Shown here one piece after another: positions 50,719 through 59,563 of a stretch of DNA of 64,000 nt. The translations under genes and the position numbers were made by a program. Below the pieces are notes generated by a model. It had not been told where the DNA came from. It worked only from the letters and a program-made list of their open reading frames with translations, and did no database searches. The stretch lies in contig JAUXMV010000046.1 in the NCBI GenBank assembly GCA_030683155.1, positions 1 to 64,000 on the forward strand, given 5' to 3'. The DNA comes from Bacteroidales bacterium (GTDB taxonomy: Bacteria; Bacteroidota; Bacteroidia; Bacteroidales; F082). Positions within the stretch are counted from its first letter, which is position 1. The number at the start of each line of letters is the position of its first letter.

Positions 50719-53562
50719 TTAGCTTTCCTTCACCTGAATTCTGATGCGGGCAGGCATCGTTGCGATATACTTCAGCTTATAGAAAATATTGTCAGTTTTA
50801 TGAACTTTTACCCCAGAAATAAGCTCTTCGATGGCATAATCTTCTGCTTCATTAAGAATGATCATAGGCGCCTCTTTTGCTAAATCATTGATAATAGCCA
50901 GTGCACCCTCATCAGCTTTATTCCAGCTACTTGTTCCTTTTATGACAAGGAGAGAGGCATCAACCTGATGAATAAGTTCCATTGGAAACGAATGAAAGAT
51001 GATTGAAGGAATTTCCAGCAAAATATAATCATAGAGAAAGTTGTCTCTGCGTAAACTATTGCTGTCAATCAAATCCCGTAGATTTTTTATTTCACTGAAA
51101 TTCTCATTTAACTGATAGTTATAGGCAAGATTATAGTCGTTAACATCACTATCAGATTCATTTCCAGAGTAGTTTAAAAGTAAAACTTTGTCACCGTAAG
51201 TACGCAGTTTATTTGCAATTTTTGTAGTTATGAAAGTCTTACCTGTTTTTTCCTGTGTGCTGAAAAATAGCACTATGTATGGTTTTTGAGCAGGATAAAC
51301 AGATTGTTGTGTTATGCTTTTTTTAATATTCTGGATTATCATCTCAATCAAACGATTGCTGATGAAAACAGCATCTTTCATTCTTACGGTTGAACTTATA
51401 TATGGATAAGCGCCTGCGAGTTTGAGACCGATCTTACTAGTAACTTTATCCGGACTTTTAAGCGAGGAATCAAAATATTCAAGAACCAAAATAATGAACA
51501 GAATCAAGAAGAAGCCTATCATAGCTGCTGCAACCACTAAATATTTTGCTTTTGAAGGATTGGCCTGCAATGGAAAATAAGGTGGATCAACAATCCTTAT
51601 GTTGGTAGCCATTTGCAGGTTCTGCTGACGCATTAATGCAAGATTCAGACTTCTGAGCAATTCAAGATAGGTTTGCTCTGCAATTGCCATTTCACGCTCA
51701 ATACGTTTTAGCATTGCACCAAGTGGGGCAAATCGCTGGTAGGTCTTCACAAAGTCAAGTTTTCTGCGTGCCAGAACCACAAGACTTGCTTTTGCTTCCT
51801 CATAGGCAAGGGCATTCTTTAGCCATTCATCCAGTAGTGACGCAACAGGAATACCTTGAGTTGAATGACTGTAAAGGTATAACTGATCAACATAAAGTTT
51901 AATTTCATCACGAAGGTGATCGCCTCTCAGACGCAATTTAGATATTTCATCTCCAATTCTCTTGTCATAATCTTCAGCGAGTTCATTTATCAGAATCTTC
52001 TCTGTTACATCCGCATATTCTTTCCTTCTTTGGTTAATTACATCACTTTTAAGATAAATACTATCCCTTCTTGTGAGCTTGGTTTCGAGTTCGCGAAGTG
52101 CCGCCGAAGATTGAGCCATTCTAACTTGCTCATTTTGGTAAAATAGGTCCAAGTCTTCCTTTTGAGCAGCAATGTACTTTGTCTGCTCAGCATAATTGAT
52201 AATATTATTTCTTCTATTGAATTTAAGTAACTTATCTTCAGTTGATTGCAATTGTCTGTCAGCCGAATCCACCTGTCTTCTGAAATACTCAACAACCATG
52301 TCAGTTTGGTTCTCTTTAAGCATTTTATAGTTCTTCACAAAAATATGTATAATAATTTTGAGAGTTTGCTGACAAATCCCAGGATCATCTGATAAATAAA
52401 CTAAACGTACGAGGTCACTATTATTTATTCGATAAATCTGAAGCGTTTTTATGGATCTGATGCTGTAGTGTTTGCTTGAACCGTAATGAAGCAAACCATA
52501 GATAAAATTAGTATCACTTGAATTGTAGTAGTTTGTAAAATTCAGGATTGTCTTTTGAAAATCTTCTTCTCGTACACCTCTGGGAATAATAGGGTCTTTT
52601 TCTATAAGATCTTCTATGAAATCCTGAGAAAAGCTTTGATAGGATACATATGAATCAGTTGCTGGTTCGTTGATAATATAATCCAATTCAGGAAGGTACT
52701 CTTCTTCATAAAACGCACTATCATCGAAATTTGTATCTTTTGTTTCAGCAACAACAGCATTATTTACAACCTGAGACATACTTGAAGATGAACCACCATC
52801 AAGCACAAGACGCTGACCAGATCTTAATTCTTGAGAGCTAAGATTGTTTAGCTCTCTCAATTTATTCATGCTAATACCATACTTTTTTGATACGGTAAGC
52901 AGTGTTTCACCCGGCCTGACAATGTGTGTGCGTGCAGATGAAACAGATGTAGTTTGTTGATTAGCTGATGAATATACAGGAGTTGAAAAAGAAGATGGCT
53001 CCTTGCTCAGCCCAGTTGCCGGGAGATTATCAGTTGCTGAATTCCCTTGATCAAAGCTGGTTTCGTTTAGAGGGTTTGAACGCTGTTTTTGATATTCCTT
53101 TTCAAGATTTCTCAATTCTTTCTCAAGAGATCTTATCTGTTCCTCCTTTTCACGTTGCATGCCTGCTTTACCGTTTTTGACGACCATGTCTTTGACTTTT
53201 TTGGGCACAAACTTTCGCAGTTCATCCAAATGAATATTGGAAATGTATTGAGGATTGTAATCTTCAAGTGTAAGGTTTTGAGCAAGCAACATTATGGCTG
53301 TTTCTACAATTGTTTGTCGCGAATTAATGAGGTTGATCAAATTATCGAACTGAGCGCTTGTGCTAAAAAAATCTGTAGGTCTTTGTGCTGTGGATTCTAT
53401 AGAATAGCCTGTGGTGATACCAGTATAAATAATCGCCTCGGATTCAAAGACTTTATCCTGATTCCGGGTAAGATAAAATACAACGATTGCTAACAATAAT
53501 GGTATAGCAATTAACAAAAGGAGATTGTTTCTTATGACGCGTATGAATTGAGCTATATCCAT
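50719..53562 (-). CDS. Wzc-like polysaccharide co-polymerase with an inserted LysM domain
   Basis: A 947-residue inner-membrane protein. TM1 spans about 13-32, TM2 about 673-695. The long periplasmic region has coiled coils (about 135-160 and 430-500). It also has a LysM domain at 211-255 (HIVRPGETLLTVSKKYG ... LRSGQRLVL) flanked by low-complexity Ser/Thr linkers. The cytoplasmic part (760-947) has the BY-kinase P-loop region STQEKTGKT (768-776) and a Walker-B-like YILLEIPS (845-852). It lacks the Tyr-rich C-terminal cluster and a normal DD motif in Walker A', so kinase activity is doubtful. The LysM domain would bind peptidoglycan. It likely controls chain length and export. Confidence 0.88.
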   Translation of the reverse strand: MDIAQFIRVIRNNLLLLIAIPLLLAIVVFYLTRNQDKVFESEAIIYTGITTGYSIESTAQRPTDFFSTSAQFDNLINLINSRQTIVETAIMLLAQNLTLEDYNPQYISNIHLDELRKFVPKKVKDMVVKNGKAGMQREKEEQIRSLEKELRNLEKEYQKQRSNPLNETSFDQGNSATDNLPATGLSKEPSSFSTPVYSSANQQTTSVSSARTHIVRPGETLLTVSKKYGISMNKLRELNNLSSQELRSGQRLVLDGGSSSSMSQVVNNAVVAETKDTNFDDSAFYEEEYLPELDYIINEPATDSYVSYQSFSQDFIEDLIEKDPIIPRGVREEDFQKTILNFTNYYNSSDTNFIYGLLHYGSSKHYSIRSIKTLQIYRINNSDLVRLVYLSDDPGICQQTLKIIIHIFVKNYKMLKENQTDMVVEYFRRQVDSADRQLQSTEDKLLKFNRRNNIINYAEQTKYIAAQKEDLDLFYQNEQVRMAQSSAALRELETKLTRRDSIYLKSDVINQRRKEYADVTEKILINELAEDYDKRIGDEISKLRLRGDHLRDEIKLYVDQLYLYSHSTQGIPVASLLDEWLKNALAYEEAKASLVVLARRKLDFVKTYQRFAPLGAMLKRIEREMAIAEQTYLELLRSLNLALMRQQNLQMATNIRIVDPPYFPLQANPSKAKYLVVAAAMIGFFLILFIILVLEYFDSSLKSPDKVTSKIGLKLAGAYPYISSTVRMKDAVFISNRLIEMIIQNIKKSITQQSVYPAQKPYIVLFFSTQEKTGKTFITTKIANKLRTYGDKVLLLNYSGNESDSDVNDYNLAYNYQLNENFSEIKNLRDLIDSNSLRRDNFLYDYILLEIPSIIFHSFPMELIHQVDASLLVIKGTSSWNKADEGALAIINDLAKEAPMIILNEAEDYAIEELISGVKVHKTDNIFYKLKYIATMPARIRIQVKES

Positions 53563-53573
53563 AGTAAATTAAT

Positions 53574-54347
53574 CTATCTTAGTACATTGATTAAATTGAA
53601 GTTAATGCCTGTCAGAATTTCGAGAAAGCGATAGTTCTTACTAAATTCTGCTACAGCTTGCTGATATTCTATGTCTCCACGTGTTTGAATTTCTTTTAGT
53701 CTGGTATATTCAGCTGTCGTAATTTCTCCATTAAGAAATTGATTCTGAGCCATCTGCATTTGAATCATTGTAAATTTCCTGTAATCGTTGTAAATACGTA
53801 TATAATTTTGCCATTGGATCATCATGTCATATGCTTCAATCACTTGTCTGACAACGAATTGCCTGTTAATTTCACGTTGAACAAATGAAAGTTCCTGCCA
53901 TTTCTTTTGCTTTGCAATTCTGTTTCTTCTGTCAACGATAGATGCAAGGGGAAAACGAATGTAGAAACCAACTGCAAAATTGTCACGCAATGAATTTAAG
54001 TCAACCCAAAAATTTTGGGAGATAGAGGATGATTGCGTGTCGTGGAAATTCCAAATGCCCCAGTTCCAATCAAGATTGAAACTAAAATGCTCCATCCAGT
54101 ACCTTTCTTGTGTCAATTGCTCGTAATAATAGTAATCTGCTTTGACTTCTTCATATTTTACTGAGGGAGAATTAGCAACAGCCGAGTCTATCAAGACCCT
54201 GATGCTTGGCAGTCTCTTAGTTATATCATCTGTTAAAGGGTTGAATAATTTGGACTCATCTGTGGCTAATATCTGTCCATATAATTGGTTTCCAATCAGT
54301 AAAACTGGAAGGATAATTATAAGGCATCTCAAATACTTTCGAATCAT
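53574..54347 (-). CDS. Short TolC-like outer-membrane efflux protein
   Basis: A 257-residue exported protein (signal peptide about 1-25, ending LYGQ). The LPSIRVLIDSAVANSPSVKYEE opening and the long helices (QREINRQFVVRQVIEAYDMM; TTAEYTRLKEIQTRGD) match TolC-family proteins. TolC proteins are usually about 430 residues with two repeats, whereas this one has one helical repeat and one barrel-like segment (FSFNLDWNWGIW). It could form a multimeric channel or a periplasmic helper. Placed directly before the Wzc-like gene, it may stand in for the Wza export channel. Confidence 0.7.
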   Translation of the reverse strand: MIRKYLRCLIIILPVLLIGNQLYGQILATDESKLFNPLTDDITKRLPSIRVLIDSAVANSPSVKYEEVKADYYYYEQLTQERYWMEHFSFNLDWNWGIWNFHDTQSSSISQNFWVDLNSLRDNFAVGFYIRFPLASIVDRRNRIAKQKKWQELSFVQREINRQFVVRQVIEAYDMMIQWQNYIRIYNDYRKFTMIQMQMAQNQFLNGEITTAEYTRLKEIQTRGDIEYQQAVAEFSKNYRFLEILTGINFNLINVLR

Positions 54348-54471
54348 AGGTTGCTTCTGGTTAAATTAATGAATCCAGATTGTTTTTAAAATTAATCCAC
54401 TAAAGTACTAAATTAATATAATCAATGAAATTAATGTTATTTTTTTATCTACAAACTTATTAACAACAAAC

Positions 54472-55662
54472 TTACACATTTTCTTTTTGAAATAGTGCTG
54501 GAATTGTTCTTAAAATCAATTTTATATCACCCCAGAATGAGTAGGTCCTGGCGTATTGATTGTCAAGGGCCTTGCGCTCTTCCTCTGACATGGCGCCTTT
54601 TTTTCCTCGCTTTTCAACTTGCCAAAGTCCTGTTATTCCTGCGGGTCCCATAAATCGCTCACTCCAGTCGTCTGATGTGAGGAGTTCTGCTTCGTAAAGG
54701 GGCAAAGGCCTGTTGCCAACGATAGACATGTCACCTTTTAAAACATTAATTAATTGAGGAATTTCATCAATGCTGGTATTTCTAATAAATCTGCCAACCT
54801 TTGTAACACGTGGATCATCTTTGATTTTTATGAAAGTTGAGCTTCCTTTTCTCTTTTTTGTCTCAGCGTACCAATATTCACAAATCTTTCTTCCTTCAGT
54901 AAAAAGTACTGAAGAGCATGTTTCACCATTCTCTAATACTGCACATCTAGGACAAAATTCCTCGATTTCATCACTCTTTTCAGAATCTATTTCATACTGA
55001 TTCAGGTGTTTAAGATTTTGCAAAGCGCTATCAGCACCAATTCGCATCGATCTGAATTTGTAAAAATCAAAAATTCGATAACTTGTCCCGACTCTTTTTG
55101 AGGTATAGTAAACTTTACCTTTAGATTCGAGTCGTATTGCAATGGCGGTTATTATAAACACTGGTGAAAGCCCCAACAATGCCAATGAAGATACAAGAAT
55201 ATCGAAAAGTCGCTTATCCCAAGGAATTTTATACTCTCTGTGAACTTGTTCTACGGATCTGTCAATTGAGAAATACTCCAGGTAATGAATTAATCCGGTG
55301 ATTCTCTGATAAATTCCTTCTGGATCAACCTTGTTTTCGTAAAAGTCTGAAATTCTAATTTTAAAAGCTTCTTGCTTAAATGAGGGTGAGGACTCTTCTG
55401 AAAAGATCAAAAATGGTTTATTCGGATGAATATTTTGACTGCGAAGCATCTTGAATAACTCAATTGCATTCATGCCCGGAAGATTTAGTTCACAGATTAT
55501 TGCATCGACATCTGAATTGTTTTTCAAGTAATTAATACATGAGAAACTATTGTCAGAAAGTACCAAAGAAAACAATTCAGGTTTACTTTTCAGGCTGTCA
55601 ATAAATTTATAGTTACCACCCGTATATAAGATTTTCAAGACCTGTGTTTCTGAACTTTCCAT
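54472..55662 (-). CDS. Receiver-like domain fused to a polyprenyl-phosphate sugar phosphotransferase
   Basis: A 396-residue protein with two parts. Residues about 9-130 form a receiver-like domain in which the acidic pocket is lost (ILYTGGN instead of a DD) and the phospho-acceptor is Glu58 (ICELNLPGMN). Residues 148-396 form a monotopic phosphoglycosyl transferase (RLFDILVSSL membrane helix, YKFRSMRIGAD, catalytic Asp299-Glu300 in SIDEIPQLINVLKGDMS). A cysteine-bearing insert (CPRC 237-240, Cys249, Cys261) interrupts the catalytic region. It attaches the first sugar-phosphate to undecaprenyl phosphate. It lies 22 bases after the response regulator. Confidence 0.88.
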   Translation of the reverse strand: MESSETQVLKILYTGGNYKFIDSLKSKPELFSLVLSDNSFSCINYLKNNSDVDAIICELNLPGMNAIELFKMLRSQNIHPNKPFLIFSEESSPSFKQEAFKIRISDFYENKVDPEGIYQRITGLIHYLEYFSIDRSVEQVHREYKIPWDKRLFDILVSSLALLGLSPVFIITAIAIRLESKGKVYYTSKRVGTSYRIFDFYKFRSMRIGADSALQNLKHLNQYEIDSEKSDEIEEFCPRCAVLENGETCSSVLFTEGRKICEYWYAETKKRKGSSTFIKIKDDPRVTKVGRFIRNTSIDEIPQLINVLKGDMSIVGNRPLPLYEAELLTSDDWSERFMGPAGITGLWQVEKRGKKGAMSEEERKALDNQYARTYSFWGDIKLILRTIPALFQKENV

Positions 55663-55684
55663 GGTTGATGTGCTTTTTATTTTG

Positions 55685-56059
55685 CTATTTTCTAGCGATC
55701 AGAAGCTCTATTCTAATGGAGAGCTCTTCCGGATTAAAAGGCTTCACCATATAGTCGTTTGCACCGAGCTTTAAACATTTGATTTTTTCCTGACTACTTT
55801 CAATTCCAGAAAGCATGATCAATGGTATGTCTTTAAAGAATCCGCTCGATCTTACGTTTTTAATGAACTCATACCCATCCATGTTTGGCATTTGAATATC
55901 AGCGACAATGAGCTCAGGCATGTTGCCTTCTTCAAGCCATTTCATACCATCAAGGCCATCATTTCTTGTTATCACTTCGTAGATCTTGCTTAAATAATTC
56001 TCAAGCAGCATACGTATGCTTAGTTCATCATCGATAACCAGAATTTTTTTCTTCATCAT
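55685..56059 (-). CDS. Stand-alone response regulator receiver at the head of the polysaccharide locus
   Basis: A 124-residue receiver domain. The acidic pair is in LVIDDELS, the phosphorylation site is Asp54 (IVADIQMPNMDG), and the conserved lysine is in MVKPFNPEE. No output domain is present. It is 22 bases upstream of the receiver-fused sugar transferase, so it probably acts on that enzyme or is co-regulated with it. Confidence 0.92.
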   Translation of the reverse strand: MMKKKILVIDDELSIRMLLENYLSKIYEVITRNDGLDGMKWLEEGNMPELIVADIQMPNMDGYEFIKNVRSSGFFKDIPLIMLSGIESSQEKIKCLKLGANDYMVKPFNPEELSIRIELLIARK

Positions 56060-56362
56060 TATTTCTGAAATTTTTATTACTTCTTAAAAAATATATTTCT
56101 GTCCATTAACAAATATGATTGATTTACAACTCTATTGAGTTGATTTGTATCAATAATATAAATCATAAATAATCGTTTTTATGTCCAAAACGGAATTTTC
56201 TTCAATCATTTTTGCCCATATAAGCAGCAAATTTAAGTAAATATACATGTAAAGTTTATATTTTTTTGTTACTTATTTACATTTATTCTTTCTTCAAAAT
56301 AAATTAATGGGGATTTGTTGATTTTAAAACACAGAAAAATCAAAATTTGAATTTAAAAAAAA
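56060..56362. other. Gene-free AT-rich region between uvrB and the polysaccharide locus
   Basis: No coding region or RNA gene is recognised. It contains a 16-base palindrome with arms CAACTC (56127-56132) and GAGTTG (56137-56142), possibly an operator, and a TAAATTTG on the minus strand (complement of 56228-56235) as a possible -7 box without a -33 partner. It is the likely control region of the 23-kb minus-strand cluster. Confidence 0.4.
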
Positions 56363-58396
56363 TTATTGTTTTTCTTTTTTCCGATTCATTAAGTTCTCAT
56401 AATCAGTTATTTCATCCCTAAGTCTAGCTGCTTCTACAAAATCTAGTTCTTTGACTGAATCCTGCATGGCTTTTTTGTTTCTTTGAATAGCTTTTTGAAT
56501 TGCTTCAACCGACATGTATGCAACAACAGGGTCAGCAGCCAGAGATTGGCGGCTTTCAATGGAATAGTTTTTGTCTTCGTTTTCATTTTTGCCTTTACCT
56601 GATGACTGTCCCATCGAGGCTGGCATGGATTTAACAATTGAACGAGGGGTTATGCCATGAAGCGTATTGTAGGCAATCTGCTTTTCTCTCTTTCGATTGG
56701 TTTCATCAATAGTTCTTTGCATGGAACCTGTTATAACATCCGCATACATAATAACTTTGCTATATACATTTCTGGCAGCCCGACCTGCTGTCTGAGTGAG
56801 TGAGCGTTCCGATCGAAGGAATCCTTCTTTATCAGCATCAAGAATCGCAACCAAACTTACTTCCGGTAAATCCAGCCCTTCACGCAACAGATTTACACCA
56901 ACCAATACATCAAACTCACCCATTCTTAGACCTCTCATGATTTCTACACGCTCAAGGGTTTCTACATCTGAATGAATGTAACGGCTTTTTATATCAAGTC
57001 TGCCCAAATATTTGTTTAGTTCCTCAGCCATCCTTTTCGTCAATGTGGTAACAAGCACACGTTGTCCTGAAATAATTGTCTGCGAAATTTCTTCCAGAAG
57101 ATCATCAATCTGATTCAGACTAGGCCTTACTTCAATGATAGGATCAAGCAGTCCTGTGGGCCTGATCAATTGTTCCACTACAACGCCTTCTGATTGCTGA
57201 AGTTCATAGTCAGCCGGCGTTGCACTCACATAAATGGTTTGCCCGCTGAGGGCTTCAAATTCATCAAACTTCAATGGTCTGTTGTCAAGTGCTGCAGGCA
57301 GTCTGAAACCATATTCAACAAGGGTTTGCTTGCGCGAACGATCGCCACCATACATTGCCCTGAGCTGGGGTATGGTCACATGACTTTCATCGATGATAGA
57401 AATGTAATCATCCGGGAAATAATCCAATAGGCAAAAGGGTCTTGAGCCTGGTTTACGCCGGTCAAAATACAGAGAGTAGTTTTCAATTCCGCTGCAATAA
57501 CCCAGTTCTCGCATCATTTCAATATCGTAAGTCACTCTGTCTTCGAGTCGTTTAGCTTCTTCATTTTTACCTATTTCTCTGAAATATGCAACCTGTTTGA
57601 ACAGATCACTCTGGATTTCAAAAAGAGATTCCTTAAGACGGTCGGGCGATGTAACAAAAATGTTTGCAGGATAAATGGTAACAAGGTCCATTTTATCGAT
57701 GGTTTTTCCATTGACAGGATCAAAGCTTTCGATACTTTCAATTTCTTCTCCCCAGAACATAATTCTGAAACCTGTATCCATATATGCCGGAAAAATATCG
57801 AGGGTGTCGCCTTTCACCCTGAACTGACCACGACCAGGTTCAATTATTGACCGGCTATATAAGGCATTCACCAAGGATTGCAATAAAAAGTTTCTGCTTA
57901 TTGTTTGTCCTTTTTCAAGTAGAATAACGTTATTTGAAAAATCATCCGGATTTCCAATTCCATAAATGCATGAAACTGATGAAACTACAATTATATCTCT
58001 TCTGCCGGATAGGAGGGAAGATGTCGCTGAGAGCCTTAACTTTTCAATCTCATCGTTGATGGAAAGATCCTTTTCAATATAAGTGTTGGTTACGGGAATA
58101 AATGCTTCAGGCTGATAGTAATCGTAGTACGAAACAAAATACTCTACTGCATTTTCAGGAAAAAACTGTTTGAATTCACTATATAGCTGTGCTGCAAGGG
58201 TTTTGTTATGACTTAAAATCAATGCCGGTCTTTGTACTTGCGCCAAAACATTCGCGATAGTGAAAGTTTTACCTGACCCTGTTACTCCAAGCAATGTTTG
58301 CGCGGTGTCACCACGTGAAAGCCCTTCAACGAGTTGTTTAATTGCATCAGGCTGATCACCTGTTGGATAGAAATCTGACTGCAGCTTAAAATTCAT
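56363..58396 (-). CDS. uvrB: Excinuclease ABC subunit B (UvrB)
   Basis: The damage-verifying helicase of nucleotide excision repair, 677 residues. It has Walker A GVTGSGKT, the beta-hairpin region YYDYYQPEAFIP, helicase motifs (IDESHVT, VTTLTKRMAEEL, GRAARN) and a C-terminal UVR motif (LDFVEAARLRDEI). TACCTTTG on the minus strand (complement of 58414-58421) lies 18 bases before the ATG. Confidence 0.98.
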   Translation of the reverse strand: MNFKLQSDFYPTGDQPDAIKQLVEGLSRGDTAQTLLGVTGSGKTFTIANVLAQVQRPALILSHNKTLAAQLYSEFKQFFPENAVEYFVSYYDYYQPEAFIPVTNTYIEKDLSINDEIEKLRLSATSSLLSGRRDIIVVSSVSCIYGIGNPDDFSNNVILLEKGQTISRNFLLQSLVNALYSRSIIEPGRGQFRVKGDTLDIFPAYMDTGFRIMFWGEEIESIESFDPVNGKTIDKMDLVTIYPANIFVTSPDRLKESLFEIQSDLFKQVAYFREIGKNEEAKRLEDRVTYDIEMMRELGYCSGIENYSLYFDRRKPGSRPFCLLDYFPDDYISIIDESHVTIPQLRAMYGGDRSRKQTLVEYGFRLPAALDNRPLKFDEFEALSGQTIYVSATPADYELQQSEGVVVEQLIRPTGLLDPIIEVRPSLNQIDDLLEEISQTIISGQRVLVTTLTKRMAEELNKYLGRLDIKSRYIHSDVETLERVEIMRGLRMGEFDVLVGVNLLREGLDLPEVSLVAILDADKEGFLRSERSLTQTAGRAARNVYSKVIMYADVITGSMQRTIDETNRKREKQIAYNTLHGITPRSIVKSMPASMGQSSGKGKNENEDKNYSIESRQSLAADPVVAYMSVEAIQKAIQRNKKAMQDSVKELDFVEAARLRDEITDYENLMNRKKEKQ

Positions 58397-58413
58397 TTAA
58401 TGTTTTTAAGTTG

Positions 58414-58421
58414 CAAAGGTA
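58414..58421 (-). promoter_or_regulatory. Candidate -7 box of uvrB
   Basis: Minus-strand TACCTTTG matches TAnnTTTG and lies 18 bases before the start codon. No clear -33 box is seen at the usual distance. Confidence 0.35.
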
Positions 58422-58440
58422 CAATTTCAACTGTAGATTT

Positions 58441-59559
58441 TCATGGGTGGAACTTCAGATTTGCTACAACCGGATAATGATCTGAATAAGGTATCTTGAA
58501 AACCTCAGATTTGACCGGTTGAAATCCTGAAGAATAAAAAATATAATCAATCCTTAACCATGGAAGATCTCCGGCATAGGTTGCACCTAAAAAGCTGCCT
58601 GACTTTAGATGAACATCATTTAAACCCGACTCTTTTAATATTCGGTATGTATACGAAGCTGGGGTGTCATTAAAATCTCCGGTTATAAGATGTGGTATTT
58701 CGGTTTTTCGCAAAAATTTCTGTAAATCGGCCAACTCAATAGCTCTAATCTTAAATGAGCTAAGCAGTTTACCGATTACACTTTTTCCATGTAGTTTAAG
58801 TTTATCCATTTCCAGTGTGGCTGCTTCACTAAACATATCAATTTCACCTTTTTGCAGACTAAATGAAACAAGATGAATATTTGAGACCCGTAATATCGAA
58901 GCTGAATCTATTTGAATATCTGCAAAAATGCCAATATTTCGTCCGGTAACAGATGGAATTGAACCTTTATGGATAATGGGATATTTGCTCAGAATAACAA
59001 AACCGTCCGACTGAATTCCGCCTTTTTTCCAGTAACCAGCAAAATGATAGTAATCATAGCCACTTTTGGAAGCAAACAGTTTTAAGTCTTCATCAATTTT
59101 GCCAGACCATGATCTGAATTCCTGTATGGATGCAACATCTGAATTTCTTTCATTTATAAAAGACATGATTTGCTCAGGAGACTCCAATTTCGTTGTCATT
59201 TTTGCAAAACTTCTGAAGCCATGCACATTGTAGGTGATAATCGAAAAATTGCTTTCAATGGAAGAATTGCTATAACCAACATATTTCCTCAAAAGTGGCA
59301 ATGCAATGAGAAGAATAACAAGTTGAAAAAAGGCAAGTTTACTGCGCAACAAAATTAAAGCCAGCAAAGAGAGAATGGCCAAGGAAAAAAACAATGGAAA
59401 AAAAAGTCCGAAAATTGCCATAACACCTGTCTCGGCAGGATTAAAAGAACTGGAAAATATTGATAAAAGTAGCAACAGCCCTATGACAGCACTCACAGGA
59501 TTAATAAGTATGAGAAAAACAGTTCTGAGCAAAGACAATGGTCTTTTATTCTTACGCAT
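58441..59559 (-). CDS. Membrane-anchored endonuclease/exonuclease/phosphatase-family protein
   Basis: Starting at the ATG at 59559, about 372 residues. Three hydrophobic segments (FLILINPVSAVIGLLLLLS and two more, residues about 10-95) precede an EEP catalytic domain with IITYNVHGF, IQEFRSW, HLVSFSLQ, ITGDFND and YSDHYPVVANL. Members hydrolyse phosphodiesters in DNA, RNA or lipids; the substrate is not determined here. A longer in-frame reading would overlap the rhomboid gene; the chosen ATG is 4 bases after that stop. Confidence 0.85.
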   Translation of the reverse strand: MRKNKRPLSLLRTVFLILINPVSAVIGLLLLLSIFSSSFNPAETGVMAIFGLFFPLFFSLAILSLLALILLRSKLAFFQLVILLIALPLLRKYVGYSNSSIESNFSIITYNVHGFRSFAKMTTKLESPEQIMSFINERNSDVASIQEFRSWSGKIDEDLKLFASKSGYDYYHFAGYWKKGGIQSDGFVILSKYPIIHKGSIPSVTGRNIGIFADIQIDSASILRVSNIHLVSFSLQKGEIDMFSEAATLEMDKLKLHGKSVIGKLLSSFKIRAIELADLQKFLRKTEIPHLITGDFNDTPASYTYRILKESGLNDVHLKSGSFLGATYAGDLPWLRIDYIFYSSGFQPVKSEVFKIPYSDHYPVVANLKFHP

Positions 59560-59563
59560 GCAT

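Noticed and set aside
53089-53493. 134-codon plus-strand frame opposite the Wzc-like gene
   Set aside because: Composition is that of a mirrored coding region; the minus-strand protein explains the DNA.
32818-56059. Genomic island by horizontal transfer
   Set aside because: No integrase, tRNA target or flanking repeats are visible and base composition looks similar to the surroundings, so transfer cannot be claimed from this window.
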